A stretch of DNA of 64,000 bases from Bacteroidota bacterium (GCA_023251435.1 JAHEYU010000003.1:87089-151088), one strand, 5' to 3'. Shown: positions 54,221 through 63,362, counted from the stretch's first letter. The notes: a model not told the origin generated them from the sequence alone. Program-made: numbers and translations.

Positions 54221-54294
54221 CAACGTTTCGGGTTGCGTGTTACAGGTTTCGGGGATTTTTGTGTCCCGAAACCCCATATCCCGAAACTCGCAAT
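54221..54294 (-). repeat. Leader hairpin element, variant site 5 (upstream of murQ)
   Basis: On the murQ strand, GCGAGTTTCGGG...GGGTTTCGGGACAC is followed by the complementary CCCCGAAACCTGTAACACGC and AACCCGAAAC. It uses the same vocabulary and position as sites 1-4 but lacks the exact core. It ends about 20 nt before the murQ ATG. Confidence 0.6.
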
Positions 54295-54297
54295 ATT

Positions 54298-55140
54298 TTA
54301 TATTTCCACTTTGTAATATCTTTCCAATCCGTCAATCGGATCTTTAATAATCGTTGTTTTGTCGAACCCATAATAACTGGCTGTGTTGTTCAGAATCTGG
54401 CTGAAATAATAAGCCACCGAACCAATAAACCCAATCGGGTAACTGGTATAATTCGGAATATGACTGACATTCCGCTCAAAGAATTCCATGAAATTGTGCT
54501 GAACAAATTCCTGACAATAAGAAGAATTTCTGTGTTCCGACAAAAATGGGATAAACTGCGCCAGAAACTGATTGGGTTTTTCGCTGCGATAGACACGGTT
54601 TAAAGCCTCTTCACGCGTCAGATTATAGCGTTTGGCAAAATCCTCACGTAAATGCAGCGGCATTACTTCTTTAAAATAGTCGCCCAATAGTTTGCGTCCC
54701 ATTACTGCGCCACTACCTTCGTCGCCCAAAATAAATCCAAGTGGCGAAACTCCGCCGGTAATTTCCTTTCCGTCGTACAGGCAAACGTTCGATCCGGTGC
54801 CTAAAATACAGGCAATTCCAGGTTTGCTACCGAACAAAGCACGGGCTGCTCCCAAAACATCGCTGTAAGTTTCGATATAAGCATTTGGGTACATTCTGTT
54901 TAAAGCCCTTTTTATGATGTCGCCTTTTTCAGCATTGATAATGCCGGTTCCATAAAAATATATTTCCTGAATGTTTGTGCCGGTTTCAGGTAATAACGAG
55001 CTTGTCAGTTCCTGAAATATTTCTTCTTCAGTGCGAAAAAATGGGTTTAATCCGTGAGTTTTGATGTCTTTTGTTTTTCCCGGAGCTTCAATCAGTTTCC
55101 AGGCTGTTTTGGTCGATCCGCTATCTGCAATTAATTTCAT
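54298..55140 (-). CDS. BadF/BadG-type sugar kinase (GlcNAc/MurNAc kinase)
   Basis: A 280-residue ASKHA-fold kinase. The phosphate-1 motif MKLIADSGSTKTAWKL at the start and GIACILGTGSNVCLYDGKEI in the middle mark the BadF/N-acetylglucosamine kinase group, as does GFILGDEGSGAVMGRKLLGD. Adjacent MurQ implies that MurNAc, or GlcNAc, is the substrate, as in the murTKQ arrangement of Tannerella. It is transcribed first, before murQ. The divergent gap to the GH9 gene (251 bp) should hold both promoters. Confidence 0.87.
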   Translation of the reverse strand: MKLIADSGSTKTAWKLIEAPGKTKDIKTHGLNPFFRTEEEIFQELTSSLLPETGTNIQEIYFYGTGIINAEKGDIIKRALNRMYPNAYIETYSDVLGAARALFGSKPGIACILGTGSNVCLYDGKEITGGVSPLGFILGDEGSGAVMGRKLLGDYFKEVMPLHLREDFAKRYNLTREEALNRVYRSEKPNQFLAQFIPFLSEHRNSSYCQEFVQHNFMEFFERNVSHIPNYTSYPIGFIGSVAYYFSQILNNTASYYGFDKTTIIKDPIDGLERYYKVEI

Positions 55141-55317
55141 TGAGGGTCTGATTTCTAATTTAACGGTGTAAATATAAGGAATTAGATTCTAAAATAAATG
55201 TATCATATAACATGTATTACCAATATTTGTAAAATTCATTTAATACACTATTTTTGGTTCGTGTTTTGAATGACGCCTGAAGGTAAATATTTCTGTTTCG
55301 GAAGTATCTCTGATCAA

Positions 55318-55348
55318 TTGATTTATATCTTTATTGGACGTAACTTTA
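55318..55348 (+). promoter_or_regulatory. Candidate promoter of the GH9 fusion gene
   Basis: TTG at 55318-55320 and TAACTTTA at 55341-55348 with a 20-bp spacer fit the Bacteroidota promoter pattern. The ATG follows 43 bp later. Confidence 0.45.
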
Positions 55349-55391
55349 TTTTCTGATTTTCTGAATCTAAACCTGAAAAACTGATATCGCG

Positions 55392-57848
55392 ATGAAAAAA
55401 CTTTTCCTGATTGGTATGATTTGTCTGATTTCTTTGGGGATTTCCGCTTCGGGAGTTATCCGGATCAATCAACTCGGTTATTTGCCAAATTCAGTGAAGG
55501 TTGCAGTTTTTATTTCTGATCAGAACGACGAACCTGCAAGCTTTCAGTTGATTGAAACACTTTCAGGAAAGATGGTTTTTGAAGGTAAAACGGAAGCTGC
55601 TGATGCGTCTGTTTGGGGACAAAAAAGTGCTTTCAGGCTGAATTTTAGCGCCTTCAGTAAGTCGGGCGGATATTTTCTGAAAGCCGAAAATGCAGTTTCA
55701 CCTTCTTTTCGGATTGATGCTGATGTATATAAAGGTACAGCCGATTTTATCCTGAATTACATGCGCCAGCAGCGTTGCGGTTTCAATCCATACCTGAATG
55801 ATTCCTGTCACCTCCACGACGGAATTATAGTCGATCATCCGACCCGCACCGGAGAGCGTATTGATGTGACAGGTGGCTGGCACGACGCATCTGATTATCT
55901 GCAATATACTACCACTTCAGCCAATGCAACTTACCAGTTGTTGTTTGCTTATCAGGAGAATCCAACCGCTTTTGGCGATCAATTTCAGGCCAACGGAAAG
56001 CCCGGAAGTAACGGAATTCCCGATATTCTTGACGAAGCCCGCTGGGGACTGGAATGGCTGATGAAAATGAATCCGGCAAAGAATGAAATGTACAACCAGA
56101 TTGCCGACGATCGCGACCATGTTGGACTCCGTCTGCCAAATAAAGACAAAGCACAGTATGGATTGGGGCCACTGTTTCGTCCGGTATATTTTGTAACCGG
56201 AAAATCGCAGGGATTGGGCAAGCACAAAAACCGCTCTACCGGAGTTTCGTCAACTGCCGCCAAATTCTCTTCTTCTTTTGCATTGGGAGCATCCATTTTC
56301 AAAAATGTTGATCCGAAATTTGCCGCTCAAATGCTCGAAAAGTCGCACGAAGCCTGGGATTTTGCAAAATCAGATTTGGGAAATTTCCAGACAGCCTGCA
56401 TGGTTTCTCCCTATTTTTATGAAGAAGATAACTACGTGGATGATATGGAACTGGCGGCTGCAACGATGATTCCGCTCGACAAACAGACTGATTTTCAGAA
56501 AGAAGCCAAATATTGGGGCGAACTGGAACCTGTAACTCCCTGGATGGAACTGAACCGTGGTCGTCATTACCAGTTTTATCCGTTTGTGAATCTGGGACAT
56601 GCATTGCTGGCACGATCCAATGAACCTGCAATCGCCAAACAATTTGCCGGATTGATGAAACAAGGGCTCGACCAATTGAAGAAATATGCGGGAAATGATC
56701 CTTTCCTGATTGGCGTTCCGTTTATCTGGTGCTCTAATAATCTGGTAGTTGCCGCCGCAACGCAGGCGAAATTATACCGCAAAATAACCAGAGACAACAG
56801 TTACGAAGAAATGGAAGCTGCGCTCACCGACTGGCTTTTGGGCTGCAATCCGTGGGGAACTTCGATGATTTGCGGACTTCCGGCTGGCGGCGATTATCCT
56901 GCAATACCACATTCGTCGCTCACTTATATCCTGAAAGAAACCACCACAGGCGGACTGGTCGATGGTCCGGTTTATTCGCATATTTACAAAAGCCTGATCG
57001 GTATTACTTTGCACGAAGCCGACGAATATGCTGAATTTCAAAACGGAAGGGCAGTCTATCACGACGACATGGGCGACTATTCGACCAACGAACCAACGAT
57101 GGATGGAACGGCCAGTTTGAGTTATTTGCTTTCGTCGCTCGAAGCAGAGGCAGATAAGCCAGTTGTTATTGATAATCAGGGTGTTGTGGTCAGAATGAAT
57201 CCGGAAGAGAAGAAAGTTTACCTTATTTTTTCGGCACACGAATATGCCGAAGGTGGAAAAGTGATTGCTCAAACGCTGAAAAAGAACAAGGCAAAAGCTT
57301 CATTTTTCTTTACCGGAACTTTTTATAACCATCCTGAAAATAAATCACTTATTCAGGATTTGATTGCCAGTGGACATTATTTAGGAGCGCATTCCGACGC
57401 CCATTTGTTGTATGCCGACTGGACGAAACGCGATTCCACACTGGTTACTCAGCAACAGTTTGCGGACGACCTTAAAGCCAACTATCAAAAGATGACCGGT
57501 TTCGGAATTTCTCCTGAAAAGGCTTCCGTATTTTTGCCTCCGTACGAATGGTACAATGCCGAAAGTGTGGATTGGAGCCGCCAGATGGGATTAAAAGTGA
57601 TTAATTTTACTCCCGGAATCCGCTCTAATGCCGATTACACAACGCCGGACATGAAAAATTACCGTCCGTCGGAAACCATCATGAATGACATCAAAGATTT
57701 TGAGAAGAAAGATCCGAACGGGCTGAATGGCTGCATCATGCTGATTCATTTGGGAACAGCCCCTGAACGTACCGATAAGTTTTACAACCGTCTGAACGAC
57801 TTGCTGACTTTTTTAAAACGGAAGGGTTATGTGACAGAACGATTTTAG
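55392..57848 (+). CDS. GH9 glycosidase fused to a polysaccharide deacetylase-like domain
   Basis: An 818-residue secreted protein. After the signal peptide (LIGMICLISLGISASG) come a CelD-type Ig domain (about 20-110; VIRINQLGYLPNSVKVAVFI), a GH9 (alpha/alpha)6 barrel (about 130-590; VTGGWHDASDYLQY with the base Asp, STNEPTMDGTASLSYLL with the acid Glu) and a C-terminal NodB-like domain (about 615-815; SHYLGAHSDAHLLY-type, FLPPYEWYN, GCIMLIHLG). The usual TFDDG of CE4 is replaced by IFSAHEYAEGG. Expected role: cleavage and possibly deacetylation of an amino-sugar or beta-glucan in the periplasm. Neighbours are MurNAc-type genes. Confidence 0.85.
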   Translation: MKKLFLIGMICLISLGISASGVIRINQLGYLPNSVKVAVFISDQNDEPASFQLIETLSGKMVFEGKTEAADASVWGQKSAFRLNFSAFSKSGGYFLKAENAVSPSFRIDADVYKGTADFILNYMRQQRCGFNPYLNDSCHLHDGIIVDHPTRTGERIDVTGGWHDASDYLQYTTTSANATYQLLFAYQENPTAFGDQFQANGKPGSNGIPDILDEARWGLEWLMKMNPAKNEMYNQIADDRDHVGLRLPNKDKAQYGLGPLFRPVYFVTGKSQGLGKHKNRSTGVSSTAAKFSSSFALGASIFKNVDPKFAAQMLEKSHEAWDFAKSDLGNFQTACMVSPYFYEEDNYVDDMELAAATMIPLDKQTDFQKEAKYWGELEPVTPWMELNRGRHYQFYPFVNLGHALLARSNEPAIAKQFAGLMKQGLDQLKKYAGNDPFLIGVPFIWCSNNLVVAAATQAKLYRKITRDNSYEEMEAALTDWLLGCNPWGTSMICGLPAGGDYPAIPHSSLTYILKETTTGGLVDGPVYSHIYKSLIGITLHEADEYAEFQNGRAVYHDDMGDYSTNEPTMDGTASLSYLLSSLEAEADKPVVIDNQGVVVRMNPEEKKVYLIFSAHEYAEGGKVIAQTLKKNKAKASFFFTGTFYNHPENKSLIQDLIASGHYLGAHSDAHLLYADWTKRDSTLVTQQQFADDLKANYQKMTGFGISPEKASVFLPPYEWYNAESVDWSRQMGLKVINFTPGIRSNADYTTPDMKNYRPSETIMNDIKDFEKKDPNGLNGCIMLIHLGTAPERTDKFYNRLNDLLTFLKRKGYVTERF

Positions 57849-57865
57849 AAGGTGAGTGCTTTGTG

Positions 57866-57901
57866 TTCAGCCCAGTATGGGCGATCCGCCAATTGGCGGA
57901 T
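57866..57901. repeat. Dispersed hairpin repeat, copy 2, plus perfect palindrome
   Basis: TTCAGCCCAGTATGGGCGA (57866-57884) is identical to 1990-2008. Directly after it comes the perfect 18-bp palindrome ATCCGCCAATTGGCGGAT (57884-57901). Confidence 0.75.
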
Positions 57902-57965
57902 GGAAGCATGAACTGGGAAAAGATGTTTTTGAAAGATAAAGATTTGAGACAAAAGAGTGTTTAAA

Positions 57966-58541
57966 ACCTTATTTTTTTAAGGTAACCTTAGTAGAAAGTA
58001 ATGAAATATGTAGTCAAACCTTATTACCTAATTTAATGAAAGTTGAGTATAATAACTTGTACACACATTTTGTGTTCACCACATTGCACCGATTGCCTTT
58101 GATTGCGGCGCAACATCGTGAAAGGATTGAGAAATACATGACAGGAATTGTAAAAAACAATGATAGTCATCTGTATGCGATTTATGCAAATCCTGAACAT
58201 GTACATTTTCTTGTCTCAAGATCACAAAAAATTTCGGAAGAAAGTTTGGCCACTTTGGTTGCTGACAGTTCAGAACGATTTATTAATGAGAATAAACTGT
58301 GTCAGGGAAAATTTAAATGGCAGGAAACGTGTTCCGCATTTTCAGTATCAAAAGGAGATGTGGATAAAGTTTGTAATTACATTCTGAACCAGCCGGAACA
58401 TCATAAAAAAGTCACATTTATGGAAGAGTACGAGATTTTTTTGAAATTTTATCAAAAGACGATTCGGCCTCAATAAGTTAATAAGGTTAGAAAACCTGGA
58501 AAGCTGACTTTCTACTAAGGTGGCCAAATAGAAAATAAGGT
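57966..58541 (+). mobile_element. RAYT/IS200-like element with 34-bp inverted ends
   Basis: The left end (57966-57999) and the complement of the right end (58507-58541) share ACCTTATTTT at the outside and ACCTTAGTAGAAAGT at the inside, with a variable middle. They bracket a single Y1 transposase gene. Each end also folds internally (ACCTT/AAGGT words). The unit is 576 bp. No target duplication was recognised. Confidence 0.72.
58036..58476 (+). CDS. Y1/IS200-type transposase (RAYT-like)
   Basis: A 146-residue HUH-type single-strand transposase: YTHFVFTTLHRLPLI at the start, the HUH motif as NPEHVHFLVSRSQ near residue 57, and the catalytic Tyr in VCNYILNQPEHHKK near 117. Full-length for the family. 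Flanked by 34-bp inverted ends that are more like REP doublets than IS200 subterminal hairpins. It acts on single-stranded DNA in the cytoplasm. It appears intact. Confidence 0.9.
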   Translation: MKVEYNNLYTHFVFTTLHRLPLIAAQHRERIEKYMTGIVKNNDSHLYAIYANPEHVHFLVSRSQKISEESLATLVADSSERFINENKLCQGKFKWQETCSAFSVSKGDVDKVCNYILNQPEHHKKVTFMEEYEIFLKFYQKTIRPQ

Positions 58542-58624
58542 AAAAAAATACAAATGGTGATTGACCTTAGTTACGAATTAAGAGAATATTGAGAAGAAAA
58601 TAATTGATTGAATCTATACCATTT

Positions 58625-60106
58625 ATGATCACATTGAATCGATATTTTTTGTCATACCAATTTGTAAAAGCGATCAGATTATTGCTTTTTGGAGGTATTT
58701 ATCTTTTGCTTTTGGGGTCCTGCAAAACTCCTCCGGAAAAGCCGTTCGATTTTTCAGGAATTGAAAAACTGGTGTATTCCGGTGAACTGAAAAAGGCAGA
58801 ATTGCTGGTAGATTCAATCAAGGCAACAGGCACTTTGAGCGAGACCAATTTGTATAAACTCGATTCGATGGTTGATATTGGTAATCGCATCAGAATCGAT
58901 TTTGTGCGGACAGAAGCAGAAGTAAAAATACAACTCTCAAAATATTTTCCGGATTTGGATTCTGGCCTTTTAAATAAATGGGAAACTAAGCAAAAATTGG
59001 AAATGCGCCAGATCGACGGAGAGAAACGCTATTTCAAAAATGCAGTCGCCAACTTATTTCGACTTGATGATGAAGCCCGAAAATACAAAGAGAAGGTAGA
59101 TGGCTTTCAGGTCGATTCGCTCGATCTGTTTCTGTTGGAACACACGCAAAAAATCATTTCTGAAACCAAGGTTTCAGGTGAAACAGTACTGCCGGTGCGA
59201 ATGAAATTGACTTATTTAATTGATGTTGATGCAAATGCTGTTCCCGATGGGAAAATGATCCGCTGCTGGATGCCCTTTCCGAGGGAAAGAAATGCACGGC
59301 AGAATAATATCCGTCTGATTGGTTCTGACCCTGAAGAAGTGAAAATTGCCGGCAATGAGCATCTTCAACGATCGGTATATATGGAAAAACGTGCTCAAAA
59401 AGATATGCCAACCATATTCAGGATTGAATTTGAAGTAGAAACTTCGGCCCAGTATTTTGATTTGAATCCGTCAGATATTAAACCGTACGATATTGAAAGT
59501 TCAATTTATAAAGAATATACAATTGAGCGGGCTCCGCAGATTGTTTTTGCCCCGAAAATAGAAAATCTGGCCAATCAGATTCTTGCTGGCGAAACCAATC
59601 CGCTAAACAAGGTTCAGAAAATATACAATTGGATCAGCGATTCTGTGCGCTGGGCCAGTGCGCTCGAATACAGCATCATGCCCGATATTCCCGGTTATGT
59701 GATGGAAACCCGTCATGGCGATTGCGGCATGCAGACCCTGCTTTTTATGACTTTGGTGCGCTCAAAGGGCATTCCGGCGAAATGGCAAAGCGGTTGGATG
59801 TTGCATCCGGGTGAAGTAAATTTACACGACTGGTGCGAAGTGTATTTCGAAGGCGTCGGCTGGGTTCCGGTCGATCAGTCGTTTGGTTTGCAGGATAGCC
59901 CGGATGAGAAAATCCGAAATTTCTATCGTTCAGGAATAGATTCGTACCGCCTGATTGTGAACGATGATTATGGATGGAAATTATTTCCGGAGAAAAAATA
60001 TCCGCGAAGCGAACCGTACGATTTTCAGCGCGGCGAACTGGAGTGGGAGGGAGGAAACCTCTATTTTGACAAGTGGAGCTGGGACATGGAAGTGGAATAC
60101 AAATGA
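58625..60106 (+). CDS. Transglutaminase-like lipoprotein
   Basis: A 493-residue periplasmic lipoprotein (lipobox LGSCKTPPEK). The C-terminal transglutaminase-like domain has the Cys in METRHGDCGMQTLL, the His in LHDWCEVYF and the Asp in PVDQSFG, a complete papain-like triad. The N-terminal half is helical and then beta-rich. It could cut or handle peptide parts of cell-wall fragments. The start was moved from TTG 58604 to ATG 58625, which begins a standard signal. It precedes the SSS transporter by 241 bp containing a variant hairpin. Confidence 0.85.
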   Translation: MITLNRYFLSYQFVKAIRLLLFGGIYLLLLGSCKTPPEKPFDFSGIEKLVYSGELKKAELLVDSIKATGTLSETNLYKLDSMVDIGNRIRIDFVRTEAEVKIQLSKYFPDLDSGLLNKWETKQKLEMRQIDGEKRYFKNAVANLFRLDDEARKYKEKVDGFQVDSLDLFLLEHTQKIISETKVSGETVLPVRMKLTYLIDVDANAVPDGKMIRCWMPFPRERNARQNNIRLIGSDPEEVKIAGNEHLQRSVYMEKRAQKDMPTIFRIEFEVETSAQYFDLNPSDIKPYDIESSIYKEYTIERAPQIVFAPKIENLANQILAGETNPLNKVQKIYNWISDSVRWASALEYSIMPDIPGYVMETRHGDCGMQTLLFMTLVRSKGIPAKWQSGWMLHPGEVNLHDWCEVYFEGVGWVPVDQSFGLQDSPDEKIRNFYRSGIDSYRLIVNDDYGWKLFPEKKYPRSEPYDFQRGELEWEGGNLYFDKWSWDMEVEYK

Positions 60107-60336
60107 GTTCCAGGTTTCAGGTTCAAAGTTCCAGGTTGAAAAAGAGCTTTGAATGAAGGATTCTGGTGAAAAGAGCTGCATCCTTTGCAGTTCCGCTTCA
60201 GCGAACGGATTTTGTTTAAAATTGAAAAAGAAAAATTTGTATGCGACAAGAGTTCATTAAATAGAAAACATAAATTAAAAATCGAAAAGGCTTTCGACAA
60301 CGGGCAAACTTGAAACTTGGAACCTGAAACTTTGAA
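60103..60336 (+). repeat. Leader repeat pair, variant site 6 (upstream of SSS symporter)
   Basis: The words GGTTTCAGGTTCAAAGTTCC (60114-60133) and ACTTGGAACCTGAAACTTTG (60314-60333) are roughly complementary and about 180 bp apart. The downstream arm ends 12 nt before the symporter ATG. It has the style of the other leader elements but lacks their core. Confidence 0.5.
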
Positions 60337-60347
60337 CTAATATAGAG

Positions 60348-61820
60348 ATGAGCATAACCATTGTATTTTTTGTCATTCTGACTTTTTTCGGCATGTTGAT
60401 GGCGGTTTCATATTTCACCTCGAAAAATGTGACCAGCGAGACTTTTTTTACCGGAAACCGTACCTCTCCCTGGTACCTGGTGGCTTTTGCCATGATCGGG
60501 ACAACCATTTCAGGAGTAACATTTATTTCGGTTCCGGGCGAAGTTGGTAATTCCGGCTGGACTTATCTTCAGTTTTTACTTGGGAATTTCGTTGGTTACT
60601 GGATTGTTGCTCTGGTACTTGTTCCGCTTTATTATAAATTGCAGTTGGTTTCCATTTATACATACCTCGATCAGCGTTTTGGCGTTCGATCCTATAAAAC
60701 CGGTTCGTTCTTTTTCCTGGTTTCGCAAACCATCGGAGCTTCGTTTCGCATGTATCTGGTTGCCGGTGTGCTGCAAATCGCTTTCTTCGACGCTGTTGGA
60801 ATCCCTTTCTGGGCAACGGTCATGTTCACCATTTTTATGATTTGGGTTTATACCTTTCGCGCCGGAATTAAAACCGTGGTATGGACCGATTCGCTGCAAA
60901 CATTGTTTATACTTGGTTCAGTCGGACTGACGATTGTGATTATTTCATCGCAATTGAACATGAGCATGGGTGAGATGGTGAAATCCATTGAGCAGCATCC
61001 GTACAGCGACATGTTCGACTGGGACTGGCGTTCGAAAACCAACTTTTTTAAGCAGTTTTTTGCCGGACTTGGAATCGTAATTGTGATGAATGGCTTGGAC
61101 CAAAATATGATGCAGAAAAGTTTGACCTGCAAAAACAGGAAGGACGCGCAGAAAAATATTTACTGGTTTAGTTTTGCCTTCATCATTGCCAACCTGCTTT
61201 TCCTTTGCCTGGGAGTGATGCTTTATATTTTTGCACAACAGAAAGGCATTGCCCTTCCAACCAAAACCGACGATTTGTTTCCGATGCTTGCTTTGCAGCA
61301 TTTTGGCCTGATCACCGGAATACTGTTTTTGCTGGGCATTGTTTCTGCTGCCTATTCGAGTGCTGACTCGGCGCTGACTGCCCTGACCACAGCTTTTTGC
61401 ATCGACTTCCTGAATGTCGATCCGAAAAATCCGGACAGCAAACCGAAACGCTTCAAAGTGCACATTGCCTTTTCTATACTCATGTTTTTGGTGATACTTC
61501 TATTCTGGTTTATCAACAACGACAGTGTGGTCACAGCAGTTTTTAAAGTGGCAGGATACACGTACGGGCCGCTGCTGGGACTTTTTGCTTTCGGAATCCT
61601 GACAAAAAAGCAGATTCACGACCGGTACGTTCCCATCCTAGGATTGCTTTCACCTGTAATTACTTATATCATCAATATTAATTCAGAAGCATGGTTCGGT
61701 GGCTACAAATTCGGTTTCGAATTGTTGCTCCTGAACGGCTTAATCATGTTCACCGGACTACTCATTTTAACCAAAAAATCAAACCATGATAAAAACAACA
61801 CAACGTTACCTCGCGCTTGA
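60348..61820 (+). CDS. SSS-family sodium/solute symporter
   Basis: A 490-residue inner-membrane transporter with about 13 hydrophobic helices and SSS words SGVTFISVPGEVGNSGWTYLQF, GLDQNMMQKSLTCKN and SAAYSSADSALTALTTAFC. In Bacteroidota such carriers near MurQ and BadF kinases probably import amino sugars or muropeptide fragments. Its 3' end overlaps the next gene by 35 bp, so the two are translationally coupled. Confidence 0.88.
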   Translation: MSITIVFFVILTFFGMLMAVSYFTSKNVTSETFFTGNRTSPWYLVAFAMIGTTISGVTFISVPGEVGNSGWTYLQFLLGNFVGYWIVALVLVPLYYKLQLVSIYTYLDQRFGVRSYKTGSFFFLVSQTIGASFRMYLVAGVLQIAFFDAVGIPFWATVMFTIFMIWVYTFRAGIKTVVWTDSLQTLFILGSVGLTIVIISSQLNMSMGEMVKSIEQHPYSDMFDWDWRSKTNFFKQFFAGLGIVIVMNGLDQNMMQKSLTCKNRKDAQKNIYWFSFAFIIANLLFLCLGVMLYIFAQQKGIALPTKTDDLFPMLALQHFGLITGILFLLGIVSAAYSSADSALTALTTAFCIDFLNVDPKNPDSKPKRFKVHIAFSILMFLVILLFWFINNDSVVTAVFKVAGYTYGPLLGLFAFGILTKKQIHDRYVPILGLLSPVITYIININSEAWFGGYKFGFELLLLNGLIMFTGLLILTKKSNHDKNNTTLPRA

Positions 61821-62898
61821 CGTATTGCGCGGCATGACCGTCGCCCTGATGATTTTAGTGAACACTCCCGGAAGTTGGGCACATATTTATGCCCCGCTGA
61901 AACACGCGGCCTGGCACGGATGCACACCAACCGATCTGGTTTTTCCGTTCTTTCTTTTTGTGGTCGGGGTTTCCATGTTTTTCTCGTTTTCAAAATACAA
62001 CAACTCATTAAATACCGAATCGCTCCTGAAAATCGGCAAACGAACTCTGCTCATTTTTGCCATTGGTTTATTCCTGAACTCGTTTCCGCAGTGGGCAACC
62101 GATTATTCCAAACTGCGCATTCTGGGCGTGTTGCAGCGGATCGCACTTGCCTACGGTATTGGCGCTGTGATTGTGTTGGCTTCTCCCCGGAAATATCTTC
62201 CATACATCGGAGGCACCATTCTTTTGTTTTACTGGGGACTGATGTACTATTTCGGAGGTGCAGAGCAGTTTTCGCTTGAAGGAAATGCCACCATTCCATT
62301 CGATACAGCTGTTTTGGGTGCGGATCATCTTTACAAAGGCTTCGGAATTCCATTCGATCCGGAAGGATTGTTGAGCACCATTCCGGCGATTGTAACCGTA
62401 ATTATTGGCTATTTGATTGGTTCTGTGGTAAAAGACACCGAAAAGAAATCGGTACCGAAAAAACTGGTTCTGTTTGGCGCTGCAGCCATCGTTGCAGGTT
62501 TGATCTGGGGATTGGTTTTCCCGATCAACAAACCCATCTGGACCAGTTCGTATGTGCTTTACACCGCTGGTTGGGCTTGTTTGGTTTTATCATTGCTCAT
62601 CTGGGTAATCGACCTGAAAGGCTATTCGAAATGGACCTCGTTTTTTGTCGTTTTCGGCATGAACCCGCTGTTCATTTTTGCCCTCTCCGGATTGTGGGCT
62701 AAAATCTTTGGGCGATTGATTCATTTTACCGATCCTGATGGAAAAGTAATAAGTGGATCAGCCAAACTGTACCGCGATGTTTTTCTGCCAATGGCTGGCG
62801 AATTGAATGGTTCGTTGTTGTTTGCCATTTCGCATGTGCTGGTTTTCTGGCTGATCGGCTATGTGTTGTACAAAAAGAAGATTTTTATAAAAGTATAA
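61786..62898 (+). CDS. DUF5009/COG4299 membrane protein (MurT- or NagX-like)
   Basis: A 370-residue integral membrane protein of the heparan-alpha-glucosaminide N-acetyltransferase-like superfamily. It opens with RYLALDVLRGMTVALMILVN, followed by WHGCTPTDLVFPFFLFVVG and ending with about ten helices. Family members are proposed acetyltransferases. In Tannerella forsythia I recall a related protein (MurT) as the MurNAc importer beside MurK and MurQ. With the kinase and MurQ nearby, a transport or acetylation role in MurNAc/GlcNAc salvage is the best inference. It overlaps the symporter by 35 bp. Confidence 0.8.
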   Translation: MIKTTQRYLALDVLRGMTVALMILVNTPGSWAHIYAPLKHAAWHGCTPTDLVFPFFLFVVGVSMFFSFSKYNNSLNTESLLKIGKRTLLIFAIGLFLNSFPQWATDYSKLRILGVLQRIALAYGIGAVIVLASPRKYLPYIGGTILLFYWGLMYYFGGAEQFSLEGNATIPFDTAVLGADHLYKGFGIPFDPEGLLSTIPAIVTVIIGYLIGSVVKDTEKKSVPKKLVLFGAAAIVAGLIWGLVFPINKPIWTSSYVLYTAGWACLVLSLLIWVIDLKGYSKWTSFFVVFGMNPLFIFALSGLWAKIFGRLIHFTDPDGKVISGSAKLYRDVFLPMAGELNGSLLFAISHVLVFWLIGYVLYKKKIFIKV

Positions 62899-62989
62899 AA
62901 GCCCCCTTCTTATTATTTCTGGTTCGACTAGCTCACCAACCGGAGAAAGATTGGGCGTCGGTATTTGAACGACATCAAAAATAGTCAAA

Positions 62990-63060
62990 GTGCCTTTAGG
63001 CACGCAATATTTATAGAAACACATCGACAAGACAATTAACAGCGTGCCTTTAGGTATGCG
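62990..63060. repeat. CCTTTAGG-type dispersed palindromes
   Basis: GTGCCTTTAGGCAC (62990-63003) is a perfect palindrome followed by ACGCAATATTTATAG-like words. A related copy (GTGCCTTTAGGTATGCG) starts at 63044. Minus-strand ORF 62758-63081 is made of such repeats and GH-gene shadow and is not a gene. Confidence 0.7.
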
Positions 63061-63145
63061 ATACAAAATAAGATAATGCAATTAACTATTGAAAATCAAT
63101 ATCTGTTTGCCCAGTCTCGATAAGAGTTCGGCGAAAAGGCAGGTT

Positions 63146-63362
63146 TTGTCCCTAAAGGGACAACCGATTCTTTTTCTTGTCCTTTTTCCATAAATATTTC
63201 ATCCCTAAAGGGATCGCTGGAAATTTTCGCCCAGAAAGGGCATAATATAATAGCCCGGGGGTAGTGACGAAGGAACGCCGCCCCGGGTTCAGGAAGCGAC
63301 ATCGAAGCCGTTCGCGGTAAAAATTAATATGAGTAAAAGCCTTACTCCGGACGGAACAGAAA
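63146..63362. repeat. Dispersed hairpin repeat, copy 3 (CCCTAAAGGG and CCCGGGG words)
   Basis: TTGTCCCTAAAGGGACAA (63146-63163) and TCCCTAAAGGGA (63202-63213) are perfect palindromes. GCCCAGAAAGGGC and CCCGGGG...CCCCGGG then repeat the double-hairpin plan of 1990-2124. The 62899-63456 gap contains no gene I can support. Confidence 0.7.
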
